A DNA stretch of 48,052 bases from Solirubrobacterales bacterium (GCA_003137075.1 PLES01000109.1:1-48052); one strand, 5' to 3'; positions 26,269-35,629 are shown, counted from the stretch's first letter. A program made the numbers and translations. Notes: generated from the sequence alone by a model not told the origin.

Positions 26269-28761
26269 ATGTCGAAGCAAGCCAGGAACGTCTGGGCGCC
26301 ACTAACCGCCACCATCGCGGCATGTTGTCTGCTGGTCGTCTTTGCTACCCAGGCCGTCGCAGCGCCGTTCCCCGGCGGGTGGGCCCACTCGTATCGCCAC
26401 GGATTCGGTGTGTCCGGCCCGATGGCCGGGTTCGACTGGCTGCACCCGTTCGGCTCGCCGACTGGCCCGTTCGGGTCTGCGCTTGTGGGATCGACGCCGA
26501 CGGATCCCGGTCCCGATCAACTCGCTGAGGACAGGGCGACACACACGATCTACGTGACGAACGGCTTTAACGAAAATGAGCCCAACGCTGGTGGGGACAC
26601 GTTGTCAGTGATCGACGCCAGTCATTGTCAGGCGCAGGATCTTTCGGCGTGCAAGGGTCCGTGGCCTACGATCAAGGTCGGGAACTTGCCCAGCGGGATC
26701 GCGATCGACCAACACACCGACACGGTGTACGTGACCAACGCCGGCGACGACACCGTCTCGGTGTTCAACGGGGCGACGTGCAATGCGATGAACACGTCGG
26801 GGTGCGGGCAGACGCCCGCGACCGTGCCCGTCGGGCTCGGGCCGGTCGGCCTCTACGACGACCCGGCCAACCACACGGTCTACGTCCCCGACCCCAACAA
26901 CGGCGTCGGCGGTAACACGACCGTCTCGATGATCGACAGCGCGACCTGCACGGCGACCGACCTAGCCGCGTGCCCGACGACACAGCCCCCGACGTTCGAT
27001 GCCGGAGCTGCACCGTTTGCCGCTTCCGTGGATCAGGCCACGCATACCCTCTACATAGGCACGAACGTCGCAACGTCCGTGCTCGACGCCAATACGTGCA
27101 ACGCGACCGTCCAGTCTGGGTGTAACACGATCGGCACGCTCCCGGGAGGTCCCGGCGGAGGGCCGAACGGGTTCGGCTTCGACAACGCGAACCACACGCT
27201 GTACACCGCCGACTACGCCAACACGATCTCGGCGTTCAACATGCTCGACTGCGACGCAGGCGATCTGACCGGCTGTGCAGCCGATACGCCGGGCACGGTG
27301 GCCCCGTTCCCCTACGACACCAACAACGATGCTGCCCTACACGTCGTGCTAGACGTGGCGCTGCACAGCGTCTATGTCACCTTCCAGCGCGACGACGCGC
27401 TGATGGTCGTGAACACCAACGTCTGCAACGCAAGCAATCCGGCAGGATGCGACACATTCGTTCCGCGCGCGGCAGCCACCGGCGCTCAGCCTGAGGGGGT
27501 CATCCTCGACCCGCAGACGCAAACGCTCTACACGGCCAACGCGACCGATAACGACGTCTCGGTAATCGACGCGAAGCGCTGCAATGCGCAGGTCACGAGC
27601 GGCTGCCGCCAGATCCCAGCGGCCGTGGACATCCCGGCTTTCGGCTTGGCGACGGACGCGGCCGTAAACACGCTTTACGCCACGGCACCCAACGCAAACG
27701 CCGTGTCGATGGTCAACACCCGAACCTGCAACAGCGTCACGTCAAACGGATGTTCTGCGACACCGCGGCAATTCAGCGATGACGCCGCCCCCGTCGCTGC
27801 GGCGGCCAACCCTCTAACCCACACCATCTACGTCTCAAACTACGGGACCTCCGCGACGGGCACCGTGTCGGTGATCGACGCGGAGACCTGCAACGCGACC
27901 GATTCGGCTGGCTGCGGAAGCGTCCACACGCTCGATGTGCCCGGCGGAAACCCGGCAGACATAGAGGTCGACGTCGCAACAGACACCATCTATGTGGCCA
28001 CAGCCGCGGCCAGTGGGGCGAATCTGATCTCGGTCTTCGACGGCGCCACGTGCAATGCCGCCCAGACCTCTGGGTGCAGCCAGACACCGACGACGCTCGC
28101 GCTCGGCGACTCAACACCTGCGCCGCCGGACCCCTTCGTATTTGCCACCCCTCGGCTCGCCATCAACCAAACGACCAACACGATCTACGCCACGAACGTC
28201 GGATACCCAGACCTGAACTTCGTGGGTGACAGCGTGTACGTGTTCAACGGTGCGACCTGCGACGCCGCAACGACGAACGGCTGCAGCCAGACGCCGGCAA
28301 CCATAACCCCGGATAACCCGCTCACACCCGGAGGTGTAATCCCGTGGGGAATCGGTATCGACGAAGCGACCGACACGGTCTACGTAGCCCTGCAAGCGGG
28401 CGGAGACTACGCAGGAAGTGTCGCGGTGATCAACGGCGCCGTCTGTAACGGGTCAGACACCGCCGGCTGCAATCAGACGCCGCCAAGGATCGCGGCCGGA
28501 TGGGGATCAAGCGAAGTGGGGGTCGACCCCACAACCAACACCATCTACACGACGAACACCGAAGACGAAAGTCTCTCATTGATTCCCGGGAATATCTGCA
28601 ATCGCTCCGTCACCTCCGGCTGCGGCAGCACGCCACCGACCGAGGCGGCGGGCAGCTACCCAGGATTCAATCCCGGCACCATCGCCGTCGACGCGACCGC
28701 CCACACCATCTACGTTTCGAATGTAGCTGGGGGCGTATCTGTGATACCGCTCGACGGATAG
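26269..28761 (+). CDS. Secreted double beta-propeller with 14 YVTN repeats and 13 Cx7C pairs
   Basis: An 830-aa exported protein. A signal peptide (residues 1-30, core LTATIAACCLLVVFATQAVAA) is followed by 14 blades, each containing a strand such as HTIYVTN, DTVYVTN or NTIYATN, with DTVSVF or VSVIDA strands between. Thirteen of them carry a Cx7C pair (CNAMNTSGC, CTATDLAAC and others), with no other Cys in the mature part. Fourteen blades fit two seven-bladed propellers in one chain. There is no catalytic motif; such proteins usually bind partners or surfaces. The start at 26269 has an AGGGG site 8 nt upstream. The neighbour regulator also has a propeller outside, so a functional link is plausible. 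Confidence 0.85.
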   Translation: MSKQARNVWAPLTATIAACCLLVVFATQAVAAPFPGGWAHSYRHGFGVSGPMAGFDWLHPFGSPTGPFGSALVGSTPTDPGPDQLAEDRATHTIYVTNGFNENEPNAGGDTLSVIDASHCQAQDLSACKGPWPTIKVGNLPSGIAIDQHTDTVYVTNAGDDTVSVFNGATCNAMNTSGCGQTPATVPVGLGPVGLYDDPANHTVYVPDPNNGVGGNTTVSMIDSATCTATDLAACPTTQPPTFDAGAAPFAASVDQATHTLYIGTNVATSVLDANTCNATVQSGCNTIGTLPGGPGGGPNGFGFDNANHTLYTADYANTISAFNMLDCDAGDLTGCAADTPGTVAPFPYDTNNDAALHVVLDVALHSVYVTFQRDDALMVVNTNVCNASNPAGCDTFVPRAAATGAQPEGVILDPQTQTLYTANATDNDVSVIDAKRCNAQVTSGCRQIPAAVDIPAFGLATDAAVNTLYATAPNANAVSMVNTRTCNSVTSNGCSATPRQFSDDAAPVAAAANPLTHTIYVSNYGTSATGTVSVIDAETCNATDSAGCGSVHTLDVPGGNPADIEVDVATDTIYVATAAASGANLISVFDGATCNAAQTSGCSQTPTTLALGDSTPAPPDPFVFATPRLAINQTTNTIYATNVGYPDLNFVGDSVYVFNGATCDAATTNGCSQTPATITPDNPLTPGGVIPWGIGIDEATDTVYVALQAGGDYAGSVAVINGAVCNGSDTAGCNQTPPRIAAGWGSSEVGVDPTTNTIYTTNTEDESLSLIPGNICNRSVTSGCGSTPPTEAAGSYPGFNPGTIAVDATAHTIYVSNVAGGVSVIPLDG

Positions 28762-28768
28762 GCGCCAG

Positions 28769-28787
28769 GGCTCCTCGAGACGGAGCC
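28769..28787. terminator. Hairpin between the convergent propeller and MarR genes
   Basis: GGCTCC and GGAGCC pair over 6 bp around a 7-nt loop, 7 nt after the propeller stop. GTTCCG/CGGAAC (from 28798) makes a second stem nearby. No T-run is present, so activity as a terminator is uncertain; it could serve both strands. Confidence 0.4.
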
Positions 28788-28824
28788 GAATGCGCCAGTT
28801 CCGTTCGCCGTCCGATCGGAACGG

Positions 28825-29283
28825 TCAGCCGTCGACCATCTGTCGCAGCAGCCCAATCAGCCGCTCCCGGTCATCAGCTGCAAGCGGCGCCAGAACTTCA
28901 ACCTGGACGCTGGCGAGTACGGTGTCCAGCGCCTCCAGCTGTTTCGAGCCGGTGCCGGTGATCGAGACGACGTTGCGGCGGCGGTCGTCCGGGTCGGGTG
29001 CACGTTTCACGAGGCCCCTGCGCTCGAGCTCGTCGAGCGTGGCGACCACGTCACTGCGGTCGACGTGTGTGCCGCGGCCGAGTTGCGCCTGGCTGCACGG
29101 CCCAGACTCCGCAAGCGCGGCAAGCAGCCGATAGTGGTACTTACGCAGGCCGGTGCCGTGCTGCTCGAGGCCTGCATTCAGCATCGCGTTTGAGCGCGCG
29201 TATGCGCGGCTGATCAGCCAGGTCGGCTGATCAGCTATCCGGTTTGGGGCGATCTCTCCGGGGCGTGGCGCGTCCTGCGGCAT
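28825..29283 (-). CDS. MarR-family transcriptional regulator
   Basis: A 152-aa regulator with a winged helix: GLRKYHYRLLAALAESGPCSQAQLG, then HVDRSDVVATLDELERRGLVKR and the wing PDPDDRRRNVVSITGTG. The start at ATG 29283 is chosen because TAGATT ends 7 nt before it. The longer reading from 29385 adds 34 residues rich in Arg without homology. It is divergent from ligD with 109 nt between starts, so it may control ligD, but no palindrome was seen there. Ligand unknown. Confidence 0.85.
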   Translation of the reverse strand: MPQDAPRPGEIAPNRIADQPTWLISRAYARSNAMLNAGLEQHGTGLRKYHYRLLAALAESGPCSQAQLGRGTHVDRSDVVATLDELERRGLVKRAPDPDDRRRNVVSITGTGSKQLEALDTVLASVQVEVLAPLAADDRERLIGLLRQMVDG

Positions 29284-29392
29284 CCGCTCGAATCTAGCAG
29301 TCGTTGGTGCGGCCAACGGTCTCTCATCGACCTGCTGCCGCCGCCGGGCAGGTGACGCTCGACCTGTACATCGCGAGCGGCACAATCGTCAG

Positions 29393-31912
29393 ATGACGCC
29401 AGCACCAAGCCGACGGTCGCGCGGCCAGAGCACCAGCGCACCGAGCTCGGACGCGGGCGGGCTGGACGAGTACGAGCGCAAGCGAAACTTCGGGGCCACG
29501 CCGGAGCCCGAGGTGCCCGGCACGCGCCCGAGCGACCATGACCTACCTCGGTTCGTGGTGCATGAGCACCACGCTCGCCGGATTCACTGGGACCTGCGGC
29601 TCGAGCGCGAAGGAGCGCTTGCCTCGTGGGCGGTGCCGAACGGGATCCCGGACGACCCCAAGCGCAACCGTAAGGCGGTGCACGTCGAGGACCATCCGCT
29701 CGAGTACCTGGACTTCGCGGGCACGATCCCGGCCGGCAACTACGGCGCCGGCAAGATCAGCGTCTGGGACAGCGGCACCTACACCTGCGAAAAGTGGCGC
29801 AAGGATGAGATCATCATCGTCTTTCACGGTGAGCGGCTGACCGGGCGCTACGTGCTGTTTCGCGCCGGCCGCGAGCAGCGCGATTGGATGATCCACCGTA
29901 TGGATCCGCCGGTCGACCCGACGGCAGAGGAGATGCCGGATTTCGTCGCGCCGATGCTCGCCGGGCCCGGGTCGATCCCCGCGGACGAGTCGCGCTGGAG
30001 CTTTGAGGTCAAGTGGGACGGAGTCCGCGCGATCGCACACTCCGAGCCCGGACGCATCCACCTGTTCAGCCGCAACGGCAATGAGATCACCGCCGGCTAT
30101 CCGGAGCTACGGGCGCTCAACCGCGCTCTGGGCTCGCAGCGCGCGATCCTGGACGGCGAGATCGTCGCCTTCGATGAGGGTGGACGCCCGAGCTTTCAGG
30201 CATTGCAGACGCGCATGCACGTGCGGGGCGACACGGCGGTCAGGCGGCTCAGCGAATCGGTGCCGGTGACCTATCTGATCTTCGATCTGCTCTGGCTCAA
30301 CGGCCACTCGCTGGCGCCGCTGCCCTACAGCGACCGTCGCGAGCTGCTGGCCAAGCTCGAGCTCGAGGGGCCTCACTGGCTGGTGCCGGAGTCGCATCGC
30401 GGCGACGGCGCAGCGCTGCTGGCAGCGACTCGTGAGCAGGGCCTCGAGGGCATCGTCGCCAAGCGCTTGGATTCGCGTTACGAGCCGGGCCGCCGATCTT
30501 CGGCCTGGATGAAACTCAAGAACTTCGCGCGACAGGAGGTCGTGATCGGTGGCTGGACGACCGGCAGCGGAGCCCGCTCAGGCGCACTCGGCGCCCTGCA
30601 TCTCGGCGTCTACGACGATGGAGATCTCCACTACGTGGGGCGCGTCGGCACCGGCTTTGACCAGCGCGAACTGGCGCGCCTCGGTCAGCTGTTCGCGCCG
30701 CTCGCTCGTGACAGCTCGCCGTTCACCGGCCGCCAGCCGGCCAAGGGCGCCCACTTCGTCGAGCCGGAGCTGGTCTGCGAAGTCGAGTTCTCCGAGTGGA
30801 CACACTCAGGCACGCTGCGCCAGGCGTCATATAAGGGGTTGCGCGACGACAAGCCCGCCACCGAGGTGATCCGCGAGCAGCGGGCTCACACAGAGCTGCC
30901 GAACGAGTCGCCGCCGACCACCGTTGCGCCGGCGGGCGCAACGGACGGAAACCGGCCGGGCGACATCGCGGCTGTGATCGCCGACGGCCGCAAGGTCCGC
31001 GGCGGGCTCGAGGTGGAACTTGAGGGCCGCACGCTCAAGCTCACGAACCTCGACAAGCTGCTGTACCCCGAGACCGGCTTCAGCAAGGGGGACGTGATCC
31101 GCTACTACGCGAGCGTCGCCGAGGTCCTGCTTCCCCACCTGCGCGACCGGCCGCTGACGCTCAAGCGCTATCCCAACGGTGTCACCGAGGGCTACTTCTA
31201 CGAGAAGCGCTCGCCGCCGCATCGGCCCGATTGGGTGCAGACCACCCCGGTCGCGAGTGCTCGCGGCAAGCGCGAGATCGACTACACGCTCTGCCAGGAC
31301 CTGCCGACGCTCGTCTGGCTCGCGAACCTTGCTGACCTCGAGCTGCATCCGTTCCTTTCGAAGGCGCCGGCGCTCGAGCGGCCGACGGTGCTCGTCTTTG
31401 ATCTGGATCCGGGGGCGCCGGCCACGATCGTTGAGTGCTGCGCGGTCGCGCTCGAGATCCGCGAGCTGTTCGGCGAGCTCGGCCTCAGCACCTACCCGAA
31501 GACCTCGGGCTCCAAAGGCATGCAGATCTACGTCCCGTTGAACGATCCCGACGTTAGCTACGAGCAGACCAAGGCCTTCGCACATGCCGTGGCGGCGCTG
31601 CTCGAGCAGCGCCATCCCGAGCTGGTCGTCTCGGCGATGGCCAAGGCCCAGCGCGACGGCAAGGTGCTGATCGATTGGAGCCAGAACGACGAACACAAGA
31701 CCACGATCGGGGTTTACTCGCTTCGCGCGATGGGCATCCCTTCGGTATCGACCCCGCTGCAGTGGACCGAGGTAAGCGCCTGTCATGAGCAATGCAAAGC
31801 CGAGCTACTCACGTTCGATCCCGAGCAGACCGTGAGCAGAATCGTGCAGGGTGGCGACCTCTTTTGCGATGTACTTTCGCGCAGGCAGACGCTTCCCCGT
31901 TTGGAGATCTAG
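29393..31912 (+). CDS. ligD: Multifunctional DNA repair ligase LigD (PE-ligase-polymerase)
   Basis: An 839-aa NHEJ enzyme that cleans, fills and joins double-strand breaks with Ku. Residues about 30-180 are the 3'-phosphoesterase domain, with likely metal residues His59, His65 and Asp67 in HHARRIHWDLRLE and His101 in VEDHPLEY. About 185-500 are the ATP-dependent ligase with catalytic Lys207 in FEVKWDGVRA. About 545-839 are the primase-polymerase domain, with DLDPG, SGSKGMQIYVPL and KVLIDWSQN. The order PE-ligase-polymerase is as in Pseudomonas LigD; mycobacteria have polymerase first. Ku genes follow after 1 nt. A CACAAT box ends 6 nt before the ATG. Confidence 0.95.
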   Translation: MTPAPSRRSRGQSTSAPSSDAGGLDEYERKRNFGATPEPEVPGTRPSDHDLPRFVVHEHHARRIHWDLRLEREGALASWAVPNGIPDDPKRNRKAVHVEDHPLEYLDFAGTIPAGNYGAGKISVWDSGTYTCEKWRKDEIIIVFHGERLTGRYVLFRAGREQRDWMIHRMDPPVDPTAEEMPDFVAPMLAGPGSIPADESRWSFEVKWDGVRAIAHSEPGRIHLFSRNGNEITAGYPELRALNRALGSQRAILDGEIVAFDEGGRPSFQALQTRMHVRGDTAVRRLSESVPVTYLIFDLLWLNGHSLAPLPYSDRRELLAKLELEGPHWLVPESHRGDGAALLAATREQGLEGIVAKRLDSRYEPGRRSSAWMKLKNFARQEVVIGGWTTGSGARSGALGALHLGVYDDGDLHYVGRVGTGFDQRELARLGQLFAPLARDSSPFTGRQPAKGAHFVEPELVCEVEFSEWTHSGTLRQASYKGLRDDKPATEVIREQRAHTELPNESPPTTVAPAGATDGNRPGDIAAVIADGRKVRGGLEVELEGRTLKLTNLDKLLYPETGFSKGDVIRYYASVAEVLLPHLRDRPLTLKRYPNGVTEGYFYEKRSPPHRPDWVQTTPVASARGKREIDYTLCQDLPTLVWLANLADLELHPFLSKAPALERPTVLVFDLDPGAPATIVECCAVALEIRELFGELGLSTYPKTSGSKGMQIYVPLNDPDVSYEQTKAFAHAVAALLEQRHPELVVSAMAKAQRDGKVLIDWSQNDEHKTTIGVYSLRAMGIPSVSTPLQWTEVSACHEQCKAELLTFDPEQTVSRIVQGGDLFCDVLSRRQTLPRLEI

Positions 31913-31913
31913 A

Positions 31914-32768
31914 GTGGCCCCGCGTTCAATTTGGAACGGCACGCTCGCCGTCGGCGAGGTGATCGTTCCGGTCAAGCTGTTTTCAGTCGTGCAACAACAC
32001 CGCGTGCAGTTCCGCGAGGTGCGACTCAGCGATGGCGCCAAGATCAAGCACCAGCGGGTCAACTCGGAGTCCGGCGAGGAGGTTCCGTCGGCTGAAATTC
32101 GCAAGGCCTACGAGCGCGAGGATGGACGCCAGATCGTGCTGACCGACGAGGAGATCGCCGCTGCCTACGGGCCGCGAAACAAGGTGATTGAGATCGAGCA
32201 TTTCACCGCGGCGACGCAGATCGATCCGATCTTCTACGAGAAGCCGTACATCCTCGGCGCTCAGGCCGGCGGCGAGCGCGCCTACTCGGTCCTGCGAGAC
32301 GCGCTCGAACGCAGTGGCAAGGTCGGAATCGGCCGCTTCGTCTTGCGCACGCGCGAGCAGCTGGTCGCTGTCGGCCCCCATGGCGACGCGTTACGCGTCT
32401 ACACGATGAGGTTCGCCGACGAGCTGGTTCGTAGTTCCGATCTCGACGTGCCGTCGATGACGCGAGAGCCGGCAGCCAAGGAGTTGGAAATGGCGCAGCG
32501 GCTGATCGATACGCTCGCTGCAGAGTGGGATCCCGAACGCTACGAAGATCGCCACCGCGATGCGGTGATGGCCGTGATTGAGAGCAAAGCCGCGGGCCGT
32601 AAGGTCGAGGTGAGTGCCTCCAAAGAACCCGAACCGGTGCCAGACCTGTTGGCGGCACTCACCCAGAGCGTCGACCAGCGCAAGGCCCGCGGCGGCAAGA
32701 CCACGCCGGCTGCGAAGCCGCGACGTAAGCCGGCGGCCGCGGCCAAGACGAAGTCGAAGACGAGCTGA
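31914..32768 (+). CDS. ku: Ku protein, first copy
   Basis: A 284-aa Ku core that binds DNA ends and recruits LigD. It starts APRSIWNGTLAVGEVIVPVKLFS and carries the conserved YEREDGRQIVLTDEEI, FYEKPYILG and PVLRD-like segments. The PDLLAALTQSVDQRKA motif near the end resembles the part known to contact LigD. The last 25 residues are Lys/Arg/Ala-rich (KPRRKPAAAAKTKSKTS), typical of DNA-binding Ku tails. The GTG at 31914 has GGAG 7 nt upstream and a 1-nt gap from ligD; an earlier in-frame ATG (31851) lies inside ligD and is less likely. Confidence 0.93.
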   Translation: MAPRSIWNGTLAVGEVIVPVKLFSVVQQHRVQFREVRLSDGAKIKHQRVNSESGEEVPSAEIRKAYEREDGRQIVLTDEEIAAAYGPRNKVIEIEHFTAATQIDPIFYEKPYILGAQAGGERAYSVLRDALERSGKVGIGRFVLRTREQLVAVGPHGDALRVYTMRFADELVRSSDLDVPSMTREPAAKELEMAQRLIDTLAAEWDPERYEDRHRDAVMAVIESKAAGRKVEVSASKEPEPVPDLLAALTQSVDQRKARGGKTTPAAKPRRKPAAAAKTKSKTS

Positions 32769-33568
32769 TGCCGAGCACCATCTGGACAGGGACGATCAGC
32801 TTCGGACTCGTGGCCGTCCCGGTGCGCATGGTCAGTGCGACCCGAGACCTCGACATCCACTTTCACCAGGTGGACGGTCGCAGCGGTGACCGCGTATCGA
32901 ACCGGCGGATCAGCGAGCTCGACAGCAAGGAGGTCTCGTGGGATGAGATCGGCCGCGGGTACGAACTCGACGGACAGGCCGTGGTGCTCACCGACGACGA
33001 GCTTTCGGCCGCGGCGCCTGAGCGCACCCACATGATCGAGATCGAGGAGTTCGTCGATTCGAGCGAGATCGATCCAGCGCAGTTCGATCATCCCTACCTG
33101 CTGCTGCCCGGCTCTGACACGGAAGGCGTGACACGCGCCTACCGGCTGCTGCGCGACGCGATGGCAAAGACCGGGCGCACGGCGATCGGGCGCGTGGTGC
33201 TGCGCTCCAACGAGTATCTGGCAGCCGTGCACGAGCGTGATGACCTGCTCGCGCTGAGCACGATGCTCTACGCCGACGAGATCCGTGACGCCGCAGAGAT
33301 CGACGCGGTCCCGAGCGGCGACGCCTGGGCCAGCAAGCGCGGTGAGGTTACTGCGGCGATCGAGCTGATCGACGCGATGAGCGTCGATTTCGACCCGTCG
33401 GCGTATGAGGACCGCGACCGTCAGCGCCTGCTCGAGCTGATCCAGAGCAAACGCGCACGCAAGGGCAAGGCCGCCGCGGTCAGCGAGCCGGAGGCGCAGA
33501 GCTCAGAGCCGCCGCCTGACCTCATGGCTGCTCTGCGCGAGAGTCTCGCCCGCGCGCGTAACAGCTAG
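32768..33568 (+). CDS. ku: Ku protein, second copy
   Basis: A 266-aa Ku core (PSTIWTGTISFGLVAVPVRMVS; YELDGQAVVLTDDEL; PYLLLPGSDTEGVTRAYRLLRDAM). Its last residues PPDLMAALRESLARARNS match the minimal LigD-contact motif, but it lacks the long basic tail of the first copy. The ATG overlaps the first copy's TGA by 1 nt, so both are made together. The two copies diverge clearly, which suggests a heterodimer or specialised copies, not a fresh duplication. Confidence 0.93.
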   Translation: MPSTIWTGTISFGLVAVPVRMVSATRDLDIHFHQVDGRSGDRVSNRRISELDSKEVSWDEIGRGYELDGQAVVLTDDELSAAAPERTHMIEIEEFVDSSEIDPAQFDHPYLLLPGSDTEGVTRAYRLLRDAMAKTGRTAIGRVVLRSNEYLAAVHERDDLLALSTMLYADEIRDAAEIDAVPSGDAWASKRGEVTAAIELIDAMSVDFDPSAYEDRDRQRLLELIQSKRARKGKAAAVSEPEAQSSEPPPDLMAALRESLARARNS

Positions 33569-33600
33569 CCGCGCGGAATCGCAAATCCAGGCTGAGCTCG

Positions 33601-34071
33601 CTAGCGCGCGAGGAACGCGCCGATCAGCTCAACGACGAAGGCGTGGTCGTCCGCCTGGGGCAGACCGGAGACCGTGATCGTGCCGACCACGCCGGTGTCC
33701 TTGATGCGAATCGGGAAGGCACCGCCGTGTGCAGCGAACAGTCGCGGCTCTACGCCGAGCGCCTCGTCGAGCTCGGTCTCGGTGGCAGCGAGGCGTCGGC
33801 CCACAAGATACGACGCCGCCCCGAAGCGGTTGACGACGTTGACCTTGCGGTCGATCCAGGAGTCGTTCTCGGCGGTCGTGCCAGGCAGCGCTGCGTGGAA
33901 CAGCTGGTGCCCGTGGCGCCGGATGTCAATAGTGATCGGCAGCTTGCGCTCGGTCGCCGCAGCCACCATCGCACTTCCCAGCTGCCAAGCGTCGGCGTTG
34001 TCGAAGCGCGTGAATACCAGCTGCTCTTCGTGGGCCTCGAGCGAGGCGATCAAGCTGCTCTCGTCAGTCAT
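33601..34071 (-). CDS. UPF0303 / heme-degrading-domain family protein
   Basis: A 156-aa single-domain protein of the UPF0303 (COG4702) family, with helix WQLGSAMVAAATERKLPITIDIRRHGHQLFHAALPGTT and the conserved AAHGGAFPIRI segment near the end. The family is related to GlcG/HbpS proteins, which bind heme or small acids; the role here is unknown. A TACGCT box ends 7 nt before the ATG. Divergent from the next gene over 35 nt. Confidence 0.85.
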   Translation of the reverse strand: MTDESSLIASLEAHEEQLVFTRFDNADAWQLGSAMVAAATERKLPITIDIRRHGHQLFHAALPGTTAENDSWIDRKVNVVNRFGAASYLVGRRLAATETELDEALGVEPRLFAAHGGAFPIRIKDTGVVGTITVSGLPQADDHAFVVELIGAFLAR

Positions 34072-34106
34072 GCGCGAAAGCGTACCGGCCGCTAGTTTTC
34101 TCGGAG

Positions 34107-34967
34107 ATGAAGATCTTCGTGGCCGGCGGGACCGGTGTACTCGGACGCCGCGTCGTCACAGGCCTGCTCGAAGCCGGCCACGCGGTCACGGTCCTGGCGC
34201 GGACGCCGTCACGGATCGACCCGGCCTTCGTGCAGCACGTCGACGTTGTTGCGGGTGATGCCTTGGATGCGGAGCGGGTGCGCGCTGCGCTTGCTGAGCA
34301 TCAGCCAGACCTGCTGATGAACCAGCTGACCGACCTCGCCGCCGGGTCACGGGCGGCTAACGCGCACCTGCGGATCCACGCGACGCGTAACCTCGTCGAT
34401 GCTGCGCTGGCGGTCGGCACCGAACGGATCGTCATCCAGAGCATCGCCTGGTGCTATGAGCCGGGCGACATTCCCGCCGGCGAGGCGGTCGCGCTGGACT
34501 TGGCCTCGCTTGACCCAACTCGCCGCGAAACGGTCGACGCCGTGACCGCGATGGAGCGCTGCGCCGCCGAGCTCGAGCACTGTGTGGTGCTGCGCAACGG
34601 AACGCTCTACGGACCTGACACCTGGTACGCCCCGACTGGACTGATGGCCGACTCGGCCCGCGCCGGCGGGATCGCCCCTGGGCCGGATGTGACCAGCTTC
34701 GTCCAGATCGACGATGCCGCCGCAGCCGCGGTGGCCGCAGTCGGCTGGCCCAGCGGCGCGGTCAACGTCGTCGATGATGAGCCGGCTGCCGCTTCAGTGT
34801 GGCTGCCCGAGTTCTGCGCCGCGGTCGGGGCCCCGTCGCCGGCGCTTGGTGTGGATGCGGAAGCTCAGCCCTGGGCACGCGGCGCGCTCAACGGCCTCGC
34901 TCGCAGCCGTGGGTGGACTCCACGGTTCGCCTCTTGGCGTCAGGGCTTCGCGCAGGGGCTCGGCTAA
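34107..34967 (+). CDS. NAD(P)-dependent epimerase/dehydratase-family protein
   Basis: A 286-aa Rossmann protein of the extended SDR/NmrA-like group. The cofactor loop is FVAGGTGVLGRRVV (GxxGxxG, about residues 4-17), with an Arg after the second strand (LARTPSR), suggesting NADP. The usual YxxxK pair is not seen in the expected place, so it may be an atypical or regulatory member. A TAGTTT box ends 8 nt before the ATG, and the mRNA is probably leaderless. Confidence 0.85.
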   Translation: MKIFVAGGTGVLGRRVVTGLLEAGHAVTVLARTPSRIDPAFVQHVDVVAGDALDAERVRAALAEHQPDLLMNQLTDLAAGSRAANAHLRIHATRNLVDAALAVGTERIVIQSIAWCYEPGDIPAGEAVALDLASLDPTRRETVDAVTAMERCAAELEHCVVLRNGTLYGPDTWYAPTGLMADSARAGGIAPGPDVTSFVQIDDAAAAAVAAVGWPSGAVNVVDDEPAAASVWLPEFCAAVGAPSPALGVDAEAQPWARGALNGLARSRGWTPRFASWRQGFAQGLG

Positions 34968-34977
34968 CTTCGCCGGT

Positions 34978-35577
34978 TCACTGCGGTGGGCGGCGCATCG
35001 GCCAGATCGGCGGGCTGTTGCCGATGTTGAATGAGCGCAGATGCTCGAAGCCGAGGCGTGAGAAGAGCTCGGCGCTGCGCTCACTGGTCGCCTCCAGGTA
35101 GGCCGGGAAGCCCTCCCTGTCGCAGCGCGCGCAGGTCCTTCCGACCAACGCGGTGCCGAGGCCCTGCCCCTGCGCGCTTGGCGAAACCCCGACGTAGGGG
35201 ATGTAGTAGTGCGCCTCGACCGGGTGCAGTTTCTCGATCGCGCCGCGCAGTGCGGTGGCCTGCGGCAGGCGGCTGCGGAAGAGCCGCATCAGCGACGGGG
35301 CGAGGATCGCCTGGTCGCGTGGCGAAAGCTGCCACCTGTCCGAAGGCAGCTCGAGTGAAGCGCCGTCGGTACGATCCCCCGTCCAGACGTCGCCGGCACG
35401 GAACGTCCTGCGTCCGAGTTCGAGCCCGAAGAAGCGGAACAGCTGCAACGGCCGTTTCGATTCGTCGGGCAGCAGCCAGCTGAAAAGCGGGTCCTCCGTG
35501 AATGCCTCAGCAAGCACCTGGCTCAGGTGGTCGAGCTCCGAGAGGGTGGCCGGGCGGGTCGGCTGGTCGATGATCAT
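34978..35577 (-). CDS. GNAT-family N-acetyltransferase
   Basis: A 199-aa acetyltransferase with the acetyl-CoA motif SAQGQGLGTALVGRTC (about 132-147) preceded by the strand HYYIPYVGVSP and followed by YLEATSERSAELFSRLGFEHL. It transfers acetyl groups from acetyl-CoA to an amine; the substrate is unknown. It converges on the preceding gene. Confidence 0.9.
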   Translation of the reverse strand: MIIDQPTRPATLSELDHLSQVLAEAFTEDPLFSWLLPDESKRPLQLFRFFGLELGRRTFRAGDVWTGDRTDGASLELPSDRWQLSPRDQAILAPSLMRLFRSRLPQATALRGAIEKLHPVEAHYYIPYVGVSPSAQGQGLGTALVGRTCARCDREGFPAYLEATSERSAELFSRLGFEHLRSFNIGNSPPIWPMRRPPQ

Positions 35578-35629
35578 TGCGTCGATACTGCCACCAACGC
35601 ATCTCCGGTGACCGGAGTCGCCTACTCGA

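Noticed and set aside
22843-28761. Prophage or mobile element around tRNA-Glu
   Set aside because: No integrase, transposase or direct repeat of the tRNA 3' end was seen, and the base composition is like the neighbours.
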